A stretch of DNA of 64,000 bases from Oceanicoccus sagamiensis (lineage in GTDB: Bacteria; Pseudomonadota; Gammaproteobacteria; Pseudomonadales; Dasaniaceae): NCBI RefSeq assembly GCF_002117105.1, contig NZ_CP019343.1, positions 1,178,001-1,242,000 of the forward strand, read 5' to 3'. Numbering within the stretch: position 1 is the first letter of the stretch; every line of letters starts with the position of its first letter. Positions 8,423 to 17,986 of this stretch are shown here, one piece after another. Position numbers and translations under genes: made by a program. The notes under the pieces were generated by a model. The model made no database searches and was not told the DNA's origin. It worked only from the letters and a program-made list of their open reading frames with translations.

Positions 8423-9880
8423 ATGAGCACGGGCAATACTGTTTGGATTGTTGACGACGACCGATCGATACGATGGGTGTTAGAAAAAGCCCTCAACCAA
8501 TCCGGCATTGAAACACAAACCTTTGATAATGGTGAGAGCCTGGTGCGTAAACTCGGCACTGAATACCCCGATGCGATTATCAGCGATATTCGTATGCCGG
8601 GTATGGATGGTTTGGAACTGCTGGGAAAAATTAATGACTCCCACCCCGGTATGCCGGTCATTATTACCACCGCCCACTCTGATCTGGATAGCGCTGTCGC
8701 TTCTTATCAGGGCGGTGCTTTTGAATATTTACCCAAGCCCTTTGATATTGATGAAGCCGTGGCTATGACTGAGCGGGCGCTGGTTCACGCCAGTGAATTA
8801 CAAGCGCAGTCGGAGGCCTCCGCAGTGGTTGAGGAACCTTCCGGCGAAGTCGGTTCCACAGAAATTATTGGTGAAGCCCCTGCTATGCAGGAAGTGTTTC
8901 GCGCTATTGGTCGTTTATCCCATTCTAATATTACGGTATTAATTAATGGCGAATCCGGTACCGGTAAAGAACTGGTGGCACAGGCATTACATAAACATAG
9001 CCCTCGGGCGAAAGAAAAATTTATTGCCTTGAATATGGCGGCCATTCCAAAAGAGTTAATGGAATCAGAATTATTTGGTCATGAAAAAGGCGCCTTTACC
9101 GGCGCCACCGCTTTGCGCGAAGGCCGTTTTGAACAGGCTGATGGTGGCACCTTATTTTTAGATGAAATTGGTGATATGCCTGCCGATACACAAACCCGCT
9201 TATTGCGTGTTCTGGCTGACGGTGAATTTTATCGGGTCGGTGGACATATACCGATCAAGGTGGATGTGCGGATTATTGCCGCAACCCACCAGGACTTGGA
9301 AGCACTGGTGACCGATGGCCGCTTCCGGGAAGATTTATTTCACCGTTTAAATGTTATTCGTATTCATATCCCCAGCTTGCGCGATCGCCGGGAAGATGTA
9401 CCGAAATTAATGCAGTTCTTTTTTAATAAAGCCTCAGAAGAACTGGATAGTGAATGTAAAGTGCTGACCAAAGAGAGTGAAGAGTATTTATGCCAACTGG
9501 ATTGGCCCGGCAATGTCAGACAACTGGAAAATACCTGCCGCTGGATTACGGTCATGGCCTCTGGTCGCGAAATCCATTTGGAAGACCTTCCCCCAGAGTT
9601 ACTTAACCAACAACCCATTGAAGGTGAAGCCACCGGAGTCAGTGGTGACTGGCAAGAAAATCTGCGACGCTGGGCGGATCAGGAACTTAGCCTCGGCAAG
9701 AAAAAAATTCTGGATACTGCAGTGCCTATTTTTGAAAAGCTAATGATTGAAACCGCACTTAAACATACCCATGGCAGAAAACGCGATGCAGCGGTGTTGT
9801 TAGGTTGGGGGAGAAATACCCTGACTCGGAAAATGAATGAACTGGGAATGAATGGCAGTGGCGAAGAGGACGAGGATTAA
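8423..9880 (+). CDS. glnG: Nitrogen regulation response regulator NtrC
   Basis: A sigma-54 activator of 485 residues. The receiver domain carries VDDDRS and the phospho-acceptor aspartate D55 in ISDIRMPG. The AAA+ domain has Walker A GESGTGKE (about residues 176-183) and the sigma-54-contacting loop GAFTGA (223-228). The C-terminal Fis-type helix-turn-helix includes [17 protein letters not shown]. It is expected to bind the two NtrC boxes seen in this window. Its TAA stop overlaps the stop codon of the convergent mshP gene (shared TTAA at 9877-9880), leaving no room for a terminator between the two operons. Confidence 0.97.
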   Translation: MSTGNTVWIVDDDRSIRWVLEKALNQSGIETQTFDNGESLVRKLGTEYPDAIISDIRMPGMDGLELLGKINDSHPGMPVIITTAHSDLDSAVASYQGGAFEYLPKPFDIDEAVAMTERALVHASELQAQSEASAVVEEPSGEVGSTEIIGEAPAMQEVFRAIGRLSHSNITVLINGESGTGKELVAQALHKHSPRAKEKFIALNMAAIPKELMESELFGHEKGAFTGATALREGRFEQADGGTLFLDEIGDMPADTQTRLLRVLADGEFYRVGGHIPIKVDVRIIAATHQDLEALVTDGRFREDLFHRLNVIRIHIPSLRDRREDVPKLMQFFFNKASEELDSECKVLTKESEEYLCQLDWPGNVRQLENTCRWITVMASGREIHLEDLPPELLNQQPIEGEATGVSGDWQENLRRWADQELSLGKKKILDTAVPIFEKLMIETALKHTHGRKRDAAVLLGWGRNTLTRKMNELGMNGSGEEDED

Positions 9881-10308
9881 AACCCGTCCCTGGCCTGCAC
9901 TTCAACAATTCTAACCGCCTGGTCGGCCAATGGTCCGCATTGGCCAACACTGCGGATATAAATATAATTAACGCCCCTGACATTCACTGAACGACAGGTC
10001 ACGCTGGCCAAAGTATTACTGCAGCCCTCCAGGCCATTGCTGCCAAAGTCCCAGTTATCCGCCGGGCCATCAACACAGACACCGGCTAAAACCGTTCCGC
10101 CAGCGGGTGGAAAAACTTCATTGAGTTTTCTTTGGGCTCCACTTTCCGCAGCCATCAATGCTCTGGCCGACACAATTTCACGGGCAACGGACTCAGACCC
10201 TGCGGCTAGAAAACTCAACATTGCCGCCGCCAAAGCCCCTAATACAACAATAATAAAAATTGCCATTATCACCGAGAAGCCCTGCTGTTTTTTAGGCGTA
10301 GTAGCCAT
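9877..10308 (-). CDS. mshP: MSHA biogenesis protein MshP (minor pilin-like)
   Basis: A 143-residue PilX-like minor pilin protein. The ATG at 10308 gives MATTPKKQQGFSVIMAIFII: a short basic leader followed by a hydrophobic alpha-1 segment. The RALMAAESGAQRKLNEVFP stretch is typical of MshP. Four cysteines occur in the C-terminal half. It follows mshQ with a two-base gap and is the last gene of the MSHA operon. In Vibrio and Shewanella mshP comes before mshQ, so the order is reversed here. No clear ribosome-binding site is present; translation may depend on coupling to mshQ. Confidence 0.85.
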   Translation of the reverse strand: MATTPKKQQGFSVIMAIFIIVVLGALAAAMLSFLAAGSESVAREIVSARALMAAESGAQRKLNEVFPPAGGTVLAGVCVDGPADNWDFGSNGLEGCSNTLASVTCRSVNVRGVNYIYIRSVGQCGPLADQAVRIVEVQARDGF

Positions 10309-10310
10309 CA

Positions 10311-13300
10311 CTATTGCAGTGCCTCCCGCCAATAAATAATACGGTCGTGACCACGGTACTGGCCAAAGTTAATCTGTGTTGAAGGCTCTTCATCACCGGC
10401 GGCGCCAGTATCCCAGTTAAACGTTAACCAATTATCCACATTAAACTGCACCGTCAGGCTACCCGTATTACCGGCACCGGGTCGAAGGACTTTAATCGCT
10501 GCAGTACCGGCTACACTTCTACCGGCATTAAAAGTGGATGAGTCCGGTGCTTTTTGAATGCTGATATCGCTGCACAACACCGGACCTATAACTTCAACAC
10601 AGGCCGCTGCGCCTGCCACCTGAATCCAGCTGCCGTAATCGGTTTCACTATCATCGGTATTAAGCACAAATTCAAAGTTGGTATCACCATCAGGGTCGGC
10701 CCAGTATTCAATCGTTAGAGGGATATCGGTTAAAGCATCTTTGGCAATTTCAGGGCCATAGACCGGTGGAATAAATACCCGGCCATAACGAAACTCTGTG
10801 GCTGTAGTATTTAACGGTGTATCCGCCGTCAGTAAACTAATACCATCCGTATCCGTGACATTTAAATTAATCACGGTATTGCTAAAGGGGCCGTCGGGGT
10901 CGGCTAAGCGAGCCAGAGTCAAGTCGTAGTTGGTAATAACCGGAACGGTCGCCGAAGCGTCATAAGATTCACCCTTGGTCCAGGTCAATGTGGTATTGGT
11001 AGAGCTTAGTCGTGCTGGAAAGGTTTCAATACCGTCAACGGCACTATAGACAACGCCGGTATCGGTATCTGGCAAGCGGGAAAAACTGCCTTCGTAATTT
11101 TGGGTGGTGGTATTATTACTCGAGCGCGCCTCCAAGGTATAAGTTACCTCAAAAGGCTGGTCCAAATAGGTAAAGCCTGCGCTGGATAAGGCCGGGGTCA
11201 AAGAGATATTATTGACAATAAAATGATCCGGTGTAAAACGGCCCACGGGATCTAAACTAGTCTCGGCATATTCACGAGTCCCCAGATAACCATTATCACC
11301 ATCCACCTTGGCCGTTAACCTGATAACCCCCACCTCATCATATTGAAAATCACCACTAAAACTTGCGGGGTCTGCACTCGGGCTCAGGCAGGGATCATCA
11401 CTACAGGTGAAATTACCATTAACACCACCACTGGGTAAGAGATTAATACTGGTTAACACCACACCTTCAGGGTCAGCTTCTTTGCCGTAATTACTGACTG
11501 GATCCCCACCTCTTTCGACAGCAGTGACTGTCACCGCAAAATCTTCTCCCGCTTTTCTATAGGCATTGATGCCATTATAGTCAGCGACAGCACCTTCAGG
11601 CTCTATCACAAAACGATCAGGCCTAACGACAAAGTTATTGCTGTCACCATTGATAGTCACGCCCTCTGCCAGCGAAAAATTAATCTCGCCCACATCTTTG
11701 TAAGTTAAGCTAATGGTGCCCTGCCCCTGAGTAAAATCAATATCGGTGGTATCTGCGGTGATAGTCTCGGGACCTGTACCGGGGTTTAGATACATCATGG
11801 TCAGGCTTAGCGATTTGGTACCTGAATAATTTTCAATCACACCACAGATCGGGTCCTCTCGGGTTTGACCATAGGCAGAAATAAACGCGGTAAATGGCAC
11901 TCCCGCAATCTGCGTGCCTATGCCCTGAGACGATGCCGGATTATCCAGTACCGCGCCGGAGATGGTAAAGCCCGAGGCTGAAAAGGATAATTCGCCTTCG
12001 CTATCATCATCGGTAATTAAACCGTCGGTCACATCAATATCAATACTGTCATCATCATCCGGACCAATAGCACTACCGCTACGGTCCAGTAGAAAACTGG
12101 CGACACCGTTATCACTGATGGTAAATTCATAGGTGGCAATACCATCATTATCGGTACCGTTATCAAAGCTGCCGCTGCCGCTATTTAAACTCCAATTACC
12201 CTCACCCGTTTGGGTATCCAGGGTAATGGTGCCGTTATAGGATAAGTCCGCCGCATCGAGATCATTTTCCGCCGTTACCGTAACCACCGTAGGCGCACAA
12301 AAGATCGCGCTATTGCTGTGATCAATATCAAACCGCGTTGCTGTTGGAAAATCATCACAAGCGTGGGTTTCGTTATAGATGGTAACAATATCATCGGCTT
12401 CCAGGGCCAGATCATAAAAACGCACTTCATCAATCGCGCCGGTAAAACGGTTGGCGGTTTCACCGGAATTGGTTTCACCGCCAATACTGGCAGGGCCGGC
12501 ATCAACACCCCAGGTGCCCGTATAAGTACTGCTAAAACCACCGGTATTTAACCTTTGGGCAACGCCGTTAACATAAATCGTTCGAGTTTTATTATCAACG
12601 TCATGTACAGCGGCAACATGGGTCCATCGATTATTCCTAATAACGGAACTTCTTGTATCAACGCTAATAGGGTTTACACCACGGGAATAAAATCTTAAAC
12701 GGCCATTACCCGGGTCACCAACGCTAAAAGCATAACCTTGACTATTGCTTTCATCGTCCGCAAAAATCCTGGAACCGGGATCAGTATTAACCGGATTAAT
12801 CCATGCGGTGATCGTAAAACTTTGCTGCTTGTTGGCAAAACCGGCATCCACTTCCACATAGTCATCTACGCCATCAAATTCACCATAACGACAGGTGCCG
12901 GGGTTGCCGGATATCGCGGGGTTAGCATAACTCGTACTGGGCAGCGAACCATTACCATTATCTCTGGCGGTACCGTTATTACCGGTACCAGAGGCATCAA
13001 GCACCTCCCCGCTGGTACCGTTCCAAAAAGGCTCTTCAAACTGCCATTCGCCAGTGGGACTTTCGCAATCACTGATAAAATATTCCGGCGCAATAATTTC
13101 ACTGCCAAAGCCGGGGCCGGACCACTCTAACTGCGCCACCGCATCGCCACCATTTTCATAAAACTCCGCCACAATTTTATAACTCTGCCCGGCGACTAAA
13201 GTTTGTGTCGCACTGGAGCGGTAGGAGGCACTGTGGTCTGACCAGTGATCGATAATTTCTACATCATCCAAATACAATCTAAACCCATCATCAGAACGGG

Positions 13301-15026
13301 AGCGGAAAATATAATCGCCATCGGTGGGCGGCTCGATATAACCCTCCCAGCGCACGGAAAATCGATCGACACCAATCCCTGCAACCGGCGCATTGCGGCC
13401 CCAGTCATGATCAATATTTTCCTCGATAACGGTCACGGTATTGCCGGTAAAATAAGCGCGGCTACTATTATTTTGGTCATAGTAGGTGGCGGTTAAACCG
13501 GTGTTTTGATAGACCGCGGTAATCTGGCTATTGGGTTCTATTTCCGTGCCGCTACTATCTTCAATATTGTTAACGGTTAGTAGATAGTCAACGGGACCCA
13601 GGTTGGAGGTTTCAAGGGTGACGGTTTGGCCATCACTTTCCAGCGTTGCGCTATTAACCGTCACGCCACGATTGATACTGTAGTTATCGGTATCTTCGGC
13701 CGTGACAGTACTGACCTGCTCGGAAAAAGCAACGCTGATGGTGTCACCGCTACAGGAAAACGAAGCGCTTTGCAGGGTAGGTAAACCACAAGTGCCTAAT
13801 AATTGCGATTGAGGAATCGTCACCCAACTAAAGCTGGAGTTTTGCCATTGTAATTGCGCCACTGCCCCACCTGTATTTTCGTAATACTCCATACGAATGG
13901 CATATTGCTGGTCAGCCACCATCGGGATAGCGACGCTGTAATCGTAGCGGGGACCATGGTTAGTCCAATTATCAATCACCAGAACATTATCGATATATAA
14001 ACGCACACCATCATCAGAACGGGTCCGAAATTCAAAGTTATCCGTCTCGGAGGCAATCACAAAGCCTTCCCAGCGCACCGAAAATCGATCACTGCCTATG
14101 CCGCTAACAGGTGCGCCACTGCCCCAATTAAAATCGACCGTCGCATCCACTTGCTCTACTTGAAAGCCGGTAAAATAAGCACCCGATGTATTATTTTGGT
14201 CAAAATAGGTTGCGCTTAAACCACTGATACGGAAGCTGGCTGTCGTGGTGGTATCAACAGCGATAATATCGCCACTGGTATTTTCTACATTATTAATAGT
14301 GACCAGATAATTTTCTTCGGTCAGTTCGCTGGTAGCGAGAGTAACGGTTCTGCCATCGGCTTCCAATGTGGCTACAGTAATAGTAGCGCCATTATCCAAC
14401 GCATAGTTGGCAATATTTTCTACCGTGGTTTGATCCATATTGCTATCATAAGTAATACTGATGCTATCAGCCGAACAACCATATCCGGCGGCAACCACTT
14501 CTGGCGGACTGGTCTCCGCAAATAAAAAAGTTGAAGGGATAATTTGGAAACCACCGGTGGTAGGCCCGGACCAACTAACCTGCGCTACTGCGCCGCCACC
14601 ACGCTCATAGTGTTCAACCAAAATGGTATAACGCTGACCTGCCAACATGGCTACCGCGGAGCTATCACGATTTCTTGGGCCATGGTTGCTCCAGTCGTTA
14701 ATTAACAGACTGCCATCAATATAAATACGAATACCATCGTCGCCACGCACCCTAAAGGTGTAATTACCGTCCGCAGGGACTTCTAATTCACCCTCCCAAC
14801 GTACCGAAAAGTCATCCCGGGGAATACCGGCAATGGGTTCGCCCCCACCCCAGGTAAAATCGATATTGGCATCAATAGTTTTAATTTCTGTGCCGGTAAA
14901 AAAGTCATACTGCACACCGTTTTGATCATAATAGGTGGCATTAATATCAGCACGGGCGACCAAGGCCAAAGCGACTAGCGTTAGTGCGAAAAGAATACGG
15001 GGCATAAACTGACCAAGTCTCTTCAT
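10311..15026 (-). CDS. mshQ: MSHA biogenesis protein MshQ with three PA14 modules
   Basis: A very large (1,571-residue) exported protein, probably a tip adhesin of the MSHA pilus. The start at 15026 overlaps the mshO stop (ATGA) and gives a signal peptide, MKRLGQFMPRILFALTLVAL. PA14-like domains lie at roughly 26-170, 275-420 and 520-665, each with a DDGxRxYxD carbohydrate/calcium motif (RGDDGIRIYID, RSDDGVRLYID, RSDDGFRLYLD). They alternate with beta-sandwich segments of about 90 residues. A LamG/concanavalin-like domain follows (about 670-880), then the long C-terminal MshQ region. PA14 and LamG domains usually bind glycans, which suggests surface attachment. Family assignment rests on operon position and the C-terminal region. 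Confidence 0.88.
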   Translation of the reverse strand: MKRLGQFMPRILFALTLVALALVARADINATYYDQNGVQYDFFTGTEIKTIDANIDFTWGGGEPIAGIPRDDFSVRWEGELEVPADGNYTFRVRGDDGIRIYIDGSLLINDWSNHGPRNRDSSAVAMLAGQRYTILVEHYERGGGAVAQVSWSGPTTGGFQIIPSTFLFAETSPPEVVAAGYGCSADSISITYDSNMDQTTVENIANYALDNGATITVATLEADGRTVTLATSELTEENYLVTINNVENTSGDIIAVDTTTTASFRISGLSATYFDQNNTSGAYFTGFQVEQVDATVDFNWGSGAPVSGIGSDRFSVRWEGFVIASETDNFEFRTRSDDGVRLYIDNVLVIDNWTNHGPRYDYSVAIPMVADQQYAIRMEYYENTGGAVAQLQWQNSSFSWVTIPQSQLLGTCGLPTLQSASFSCSGDTISVAFSEQVSTVTAEDTDNYSINRGVTVNSATLESDGQTVTLETSNLGPVDYLLTVNNIEDSSGTEIEPNSQITAVYQNTGLTATYYDQNNSSRAYFTGNTVTVIEENIDHDWGRNAPVAGIGVDRFSVRWEGYIEPPTDGDYIFRSRSDDGFRLYLDDVEIIDHWSDHSASYRSSATQTLVAGQSYKIVAEFYENGGDAVAQLEWSGPGFGSEIIAPEYFISDCESPTGEWQFEEPFWNGTSGEVLDASGTGNNGTARDNGNGSLPSTSYANPAISGNPGTCRYGEFDGVDDYVEVDAGFANKQQSFTITAWINPVNTDPGSRIFADDESNSQGYAFSVGDPGNGRLRFYSRGVNPISVDTRSSVIRNNRWTHVAAVHDVDNKTRTIYVNGVAQRLNTGGFSSTYTGTWGVDAGPASIGGETNSGETANRFTGAIDEVRFYDLALEADDIVTIYNETHACDDFPTATRFDIDHSNSAIFCAPTVVTVTAENDLDAADLSYNGTITLDTQTGEGNWSLNSGSGSFDNGTDNDGIATYEFTISDNGVASFLLDRSGSAIGPDDDDSIDIDVTDGLITDDDSEGELSFSASGFTISGAVLDNPASSQGIGTQIAGVPFTAFISAYGQTREDPICGVIENYSGTKSLSLTMMYLNPGTGPETITADTTDIDFTQGQGTISLTYKDVGEINFSLAEGVTINGDSNNFVVRPDRFVIEPEGAVADYNGINAYRKAGEDFAVTVTAVERGGDPVSNYGKEADPEGVVLTSINLLPSGGVNGNFTCSDDPCLSPSADPASFSGDFQYDEVGVIRLTAKVDGDNGYLGTREYAETSLDPVGRFTPDHFIVNNISLTPALSSAGFTYLDQPFEVTYTLEARSSNNTTTQNYEGSFSRLPDTDTGVVYSAVDGIETFPARLSSTNTTLTWTKGESYDASATVPVITNYDLTLARLADPDGPFSNTVINLNVTDTDGISLLTADTPLNTTATEFRYGRVFIPPVYGPEIAKDALTDIPLTIEYWADPDGDTNFEFVLNTDDSETDYGSWIQVAGAAACVEVIGPVLCSDISIQKAPDSSTFNAGRSVAGTAAIKVLRPGAGNTGSLTVQFNVDNWLTFNWDTGAAGDEEPSTQINFGQYRGHDRIIYWREALQ

Positions 15027-15832
15027 GGCACATTCCTTACCAATATGGTCTGGCTTAACTCCAGCCACTCGTCATCTGCCCTGGTATCCTGGAAACGAAA
15101 ATCCAGTAAAACCGTACTGGCTCGCTGTAAACTGTTAAAGCTATATACAAAAGGAATAATAGCATTGCCGTTTTGTTCGAGCCGCAAAGTATCACTCAGC
15201 GGGATACCATCCGCTGCCGTTGGTGGATTACCGGTTAGGGTATAACCCTGATGCCGGCGTAACTCACCATCACTGGCACAAAAGCTGACCGGCCCATTAA
15301 CAATATAAGCCCGGCGTGTTGGCGATTCATTGGCAACGGTAAGGCTGCCAAAGTTTAAGGTTTGGGTATTGGCTTCGGGGCCATTGCTGGGGGCGGCCAT
15401 ATTGGCAATGGTGGCGCTGCCACTATAGACAGCATTATTATCAAAGGTAAAAACAGCCAATTGATCGCCACTGACCAGGCTATAACCAATATCAATAATA
15501 TCCAGCGAGGTAAACGTAGTATTAACGATAGAGTTTAAATACGTCGTCGCAGCAACAATAGGCATAAATTCTACGCACTGATTATCACCATCTGCATCAC
15601 TGAGTATACGCACACTGCCCGGCAAGGCATTTTTTAATTCACGGCTAACTCGCTCCATCGCGAAGCGTGACTGCTGTTGCAAACTATCGCGGCGGGCAGT
15701 CTCTACATAGACCTCAACACTTTGACGAATAAATTGCACCGAAGCTGTACCAACAATACCCAGCAATACAATCACCGTCACTAACTCGACCAGCGAAAAA
15801 CCTTGCTGCTGTTTGGTAAACGGGGAAGGCAT
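15023..15832 (-). CDS. mshO: MSHA biogenesis protein MshO (minor pilin, PilW-like)
   Basis: A 269-residue prepilin-like protein. MPSPFTKQQQGFSLVELVTV contains the type IV prepilin leader with the peptidase cleavage site G|F, and glutamate at position 5 of the mature protein. The hydrophobic helix continues as IVLLGIVGTASVQFI. The size and position after mshD are those of MshO. Its ATG overlaps the mshD stop by one base and its stop overlaps the mshQ start, indicating translational coupling. It is likely part of the minor-pilin priming complex in the inner membrane. Confidence 0.9.
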   Translation of the reverse strand: MPSPFTKQQQGFSLVELVTVIVLLGIVGTASVQFIRQSVEVYVETARRDSLQQQSRFAMERVSRELKNALPGSVRILSDADGDNQCVEFMPIVAATTYLNSIVNTTFTSLDIIDIGYSLVSGDQLAVFTFDNNAVYSGSATIANMAAPSNGPEANTQTLNFGSLTVANESPTRRAYIVNGPVSFCASDGELRRHQGYTLTGNPPTAADGIPLSDTLRLEQNGNAIIPFVYSFNSLQRASTVLLDFRFQDTRADDEWLELSQTILVRNVP

Positions 15833-16356
15833 TAGTAGTTCCCCTTGTAAGCTGAAAAAACCATGGGGCTGGTAAAACCGGGGCGATTAATAAAAACCCG
15901 AATTAATTTGGCATTGGCATTTTCAACACCATTGCCATCAAAGTTATCGTAATTAACACAGACTTCCATGGTGTATCGCTCGAAACCCACGGGCTGGTTA
16001 CCCAGAGCATCGGTGACGGCGATGGGGGCGCCGCAGCTTATCGTATAGTCATCTACATCGTTATAGTCCGGGCGTGTTTCAGTACCCTCGGGGCCCAGGT
16101 CACCTTCATCCGTACAATTAAGATTACAGGCGGGCACCCCACCTTCCGGTGTCATATGGTCAAATTTTTTGGAGAGAATTTCATCCATCAGGGCCTGGCC
16201 AAACTCGGCGGCACGGATTTGTAGCATGGGCTCGACACTGCGGCTGGCGCTGTTAAAAAAGACATTGCTTAACAGCGTAAGTGCTATGGCAATCACCACA
16301 ATACCCACAACCAGTTCGATCAGTGTAAAACCTTTGTTGCGGCGGCGATGCGGCAT
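15832..16356 (-). CDS. mshD: MSHA minor pilin MshD
   Basis: A prepilin-like protein of 174 residues, MPHRRRNKGFTLIELVVGI, with leader cleavage at G|F and glutamate 5, followed by a hydrophobic helix. The sequence VEPMLQIRAAEFGQALMDEI resembles the PilV/MshD group. Four cysteines (PACNLNC, SCGAP, EVCVN) may form disulfides in the pilin head. It lies one base after the mshC stop and is coupled to mshO. Probably a low-abundance subunit of the pilus tip or assembly initiation complex. Confidence 0.9.
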   Translation of the reverse strand: MPHRRRNKGFTLIELVVGIVVIAIALTLLSNVFFNSASRSVEPMLQIRAAEFGQALMDEILSKKFDHMTPEGGVPACNLNCTDEGDLGPEGTETRPDYNDVDDYTISCGAPIAVTDALGNQPVGFERYTMEVCVNYDNFDGNGVENANAKLIRVFINRPGFTSPMVFSAYKGNY

Positions 16357-16357
16357 A

Positions 16358-16837
16358 TTAATCCTCCCCGGCTTTAATAAAGCCAGTGGGATAAATACTA
16401 ATCACTAAATCTCCGGGGGTAACGGTTATTTCTAAAGGGTTACTGATTGGGGTATCTGCGCAATCTGTTGAATAGACATTACCCAAGCCATCAAAGAATA
16501 AATCAAAACTATTGTCACCATCATCGGTGACTTCAATGCCATTATAGTCACCCGTATAGTTAACCTCACCAACGGGGCCAAAAAAAGCGCCCTCCTGCTG
16601 GGAGCCAAAGCCACCACTAGCAGTTGCCATGGAATAGCAATTACCACTGTGATCATACATAGCGCGCTGCTGGGCAAAACGAAAAGAGGAAATCCATTGA
16701 TCCCGGGCGGCATATTCAACAAAGCCATCACGGGATGAAAAACGGGGGAGAACAACAGTTGCGACAATGCCGAGCAGGAGAATAACGGTAACCAGCTCTA
16801 TTAAACTAAAACCATCGGCGCGGGAGAATACCTTCAT
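16358..16837 (-). CDS. mshC: MSHA minor pilin MshC
   Basis: A prepilin-like protein of 159 residues. After a nine-residue leader, DGFSLIELVTVILLLGIVAT shows the G|F processing site and E5. The next stretch VVLPRFSSRDGFVEYAARDQ and the FRFAQQRAMYDHSGNCYS segment fit GspH/MshC pseudopilins. It is separated from the preceding pilin gene mshA by 46 bp containing a stem-loop, so it may be expressed well below the major pilin. Confidence 0.88.
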   Translation of the reverse strand: MKVFSRADGFSLIELVTVILLLGIVATVVLPRFSSRDGFVEYAARDQWISSFRFAQQRAMYDHSGNCYSMATASGGFGSQQEGAFFGPVGEVNYTGDYNGIEVTDDGDNSFDLFFDGLGNVYSTDCADTPISNPLEITVTPGDLVISIYPTGFIKAGED

Positions 16838-16843
16838 AATATA

Positions 16844-16865
16844 AAGCGCTGCTTACGCAGCGCTT
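16844..16865 (-). promoter_or_regulatory. Stem-loop between mshA and mshC
   Basis: A perfect 9-bp stem AAGCGCTGC/GCAGCGCTT with loop TTAC sits 18 bases after the mshA stop and 6 bases before the mshC start. No U-run follows. It could stabilise the 3' end of the major-pilin message or partly block read-through into the minor-pilin genes, setting subunit ratios. Confidence 0.65.
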
Positions 16866-16883
16866 AATCTATAGATGAAATAA

Positions 16884-17351
16884 TTAACAGCCAGTCACAA
16901 CCGTCAGTGGTGTAACTGGGGCAACACCATCAGTGGCTTCTGTATAGATAATATAGCACTCACCACCTTCTACATCGCCATCACCTTCTTTGTCGAAGCC
17001 AATAATGCCATTAGTAGCCACGTCGGTATCGGGACCGACACCACCGCTTAAGTCCATCGCATTGGCAATTGAGGCACGGCCAGGATAACCGTAAACAAGC
17101 GCAATATTTTGACCATTAACACTGACCGTTTCACCGCTGGCCTCACCCTCGGTACCGTCGATCAAGGATTTGGCATAGACCTGGGCACCTGCGCCCTGGG
17201 TTGCTGCGATTAAACCATCCAATACGGACAAACGGGCATCCTGCTGTAGATTTACAAACCGTGGCAAAGCCGTTACCGCCAGAATACCCAGTAAGACAAT
17301 CACCGCCACCAATTCAATTAACGTAAAACCTGATTGTTGCTTTTTCATCAT
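16884..17351 (-). CDS. mshA: MSHA major pilin MshA
   Basis: A 155-residue type IV pilin. MMKKQQSGFTLIELVAVIVL gives a short basic leader with G|F cleavage and E5. PRFVNLQQDARLSVLDGLIA, the VNGQNIALVYGYP segment and the C-terminal cysteine pair (GGECYII ... VVTGC) closely follow MshA of Vibrio. AGAGGTT precedes the ATG. Of the three major-type pilins here this is the best MshA candidate, both by sequence and because it lies immediately before mshC and is followed by a stem-loop. Confidence 0.88.
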   Translation of the reverse strand: MMKKQQSGFTLIELVAVIVLLGILAVTALPRFVNLQQDARLSVLDGLIAATQGAGAQVYAKSLIDGTEGEASGETVSVNGQNIALVYGYPGRASIANAMDLSGGVGPDTDVATNGIIGFDKEGDGDVEGGECYIIYTEATDGVAPVTPLTVVTGC

Positions 17352-17402
17352 ATAAACCTCTATCTAAAACTTATAATGGCCGTCTATTCACGGGCTATGC
17401 TA

Positions 17403-17936
17403 TTAAGGGTTGGTTACTGTAACGGTGCCAGTTACAACATCATATTCAAAGAAATAATCCGGGCTCTCAGCATCATTAATCACCAACGCGTAGCGACAAG
17501 TGCTGCCTCCTTGTGCGGTAATCACAAATCGCTCACCATCAACCGCACCATTGCCAGCTACAGAGGTTGGCGGACTTTGCAGTATCCCCTCCCATACCTG
17601 TTGGCAACGGGCATCATTCATATCGGTGGTGCCGGCATTATTGGCGTTATTGGTTTTGGCGGGCCAGCCATTTTCATTAACAAAGATAGTGGCACCATCC
17701 ATTTCAACTGCCACACCTTCTGCTGCGGGCTGGGTATTACCCTCTGCCACCCACTGGGCTCGCACTAATAATAAGCCGGTGGTAAATCCGCCAGCAACAC
17801 CCTCAAGGGAAGCTCGCTGGGCATCATCGGTGACATTTAAAAATCTGGGCAGCGCTGTCGCCGCTAACAGACCCAGCAAGACAATCACTATCACTAATTC
17901 GACTAAGGTAAAACCCGTTTGCTTTTGCTTGAACAT
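17403..17936 (-). CDS. MSHA pilin, MshB-like (second tandem copy)
   Basis: A 177-residue type IV pilin, MFKQKQTGFTLVELVIVIVL, with G|F processing and E5. The following ASLEGVAGGFTTGLLLVRAQ and the NENGWPAK segment are shared with the gene upstream (17987-18628), so the two are paralogues. Two cysteines (DARCQQV and GSTCRYAL) suggest a disulfide-bonded D-region. AAGGGAT precedes the ATG. It is closer to MshB than to MshA. Whether it is a structural or minor subunit cannot be told from the sequence. Confidence 0.85.
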   Translation of the reverse strand: MFKQKQTGFTLVELVIVIVLLGLLAATALPRFLNVTDDAQRASLEGVAGGFTTGLLLVRAQWVAEGNTQPAAEGVAVEMDGATIFVNENGWPAKTNNANNAGTTDMNDARCQQVWEGILQSPPTSVAGNGAVDGERFVITAQGGSTCRYALVINDAESPDYFFEYDVVTGTVTVTNP

Positions 17937-17986
17937 AATAAATCCCTTGTGTTAAATGCCTGATTGTAAATATCTGGTTGAAAAAC

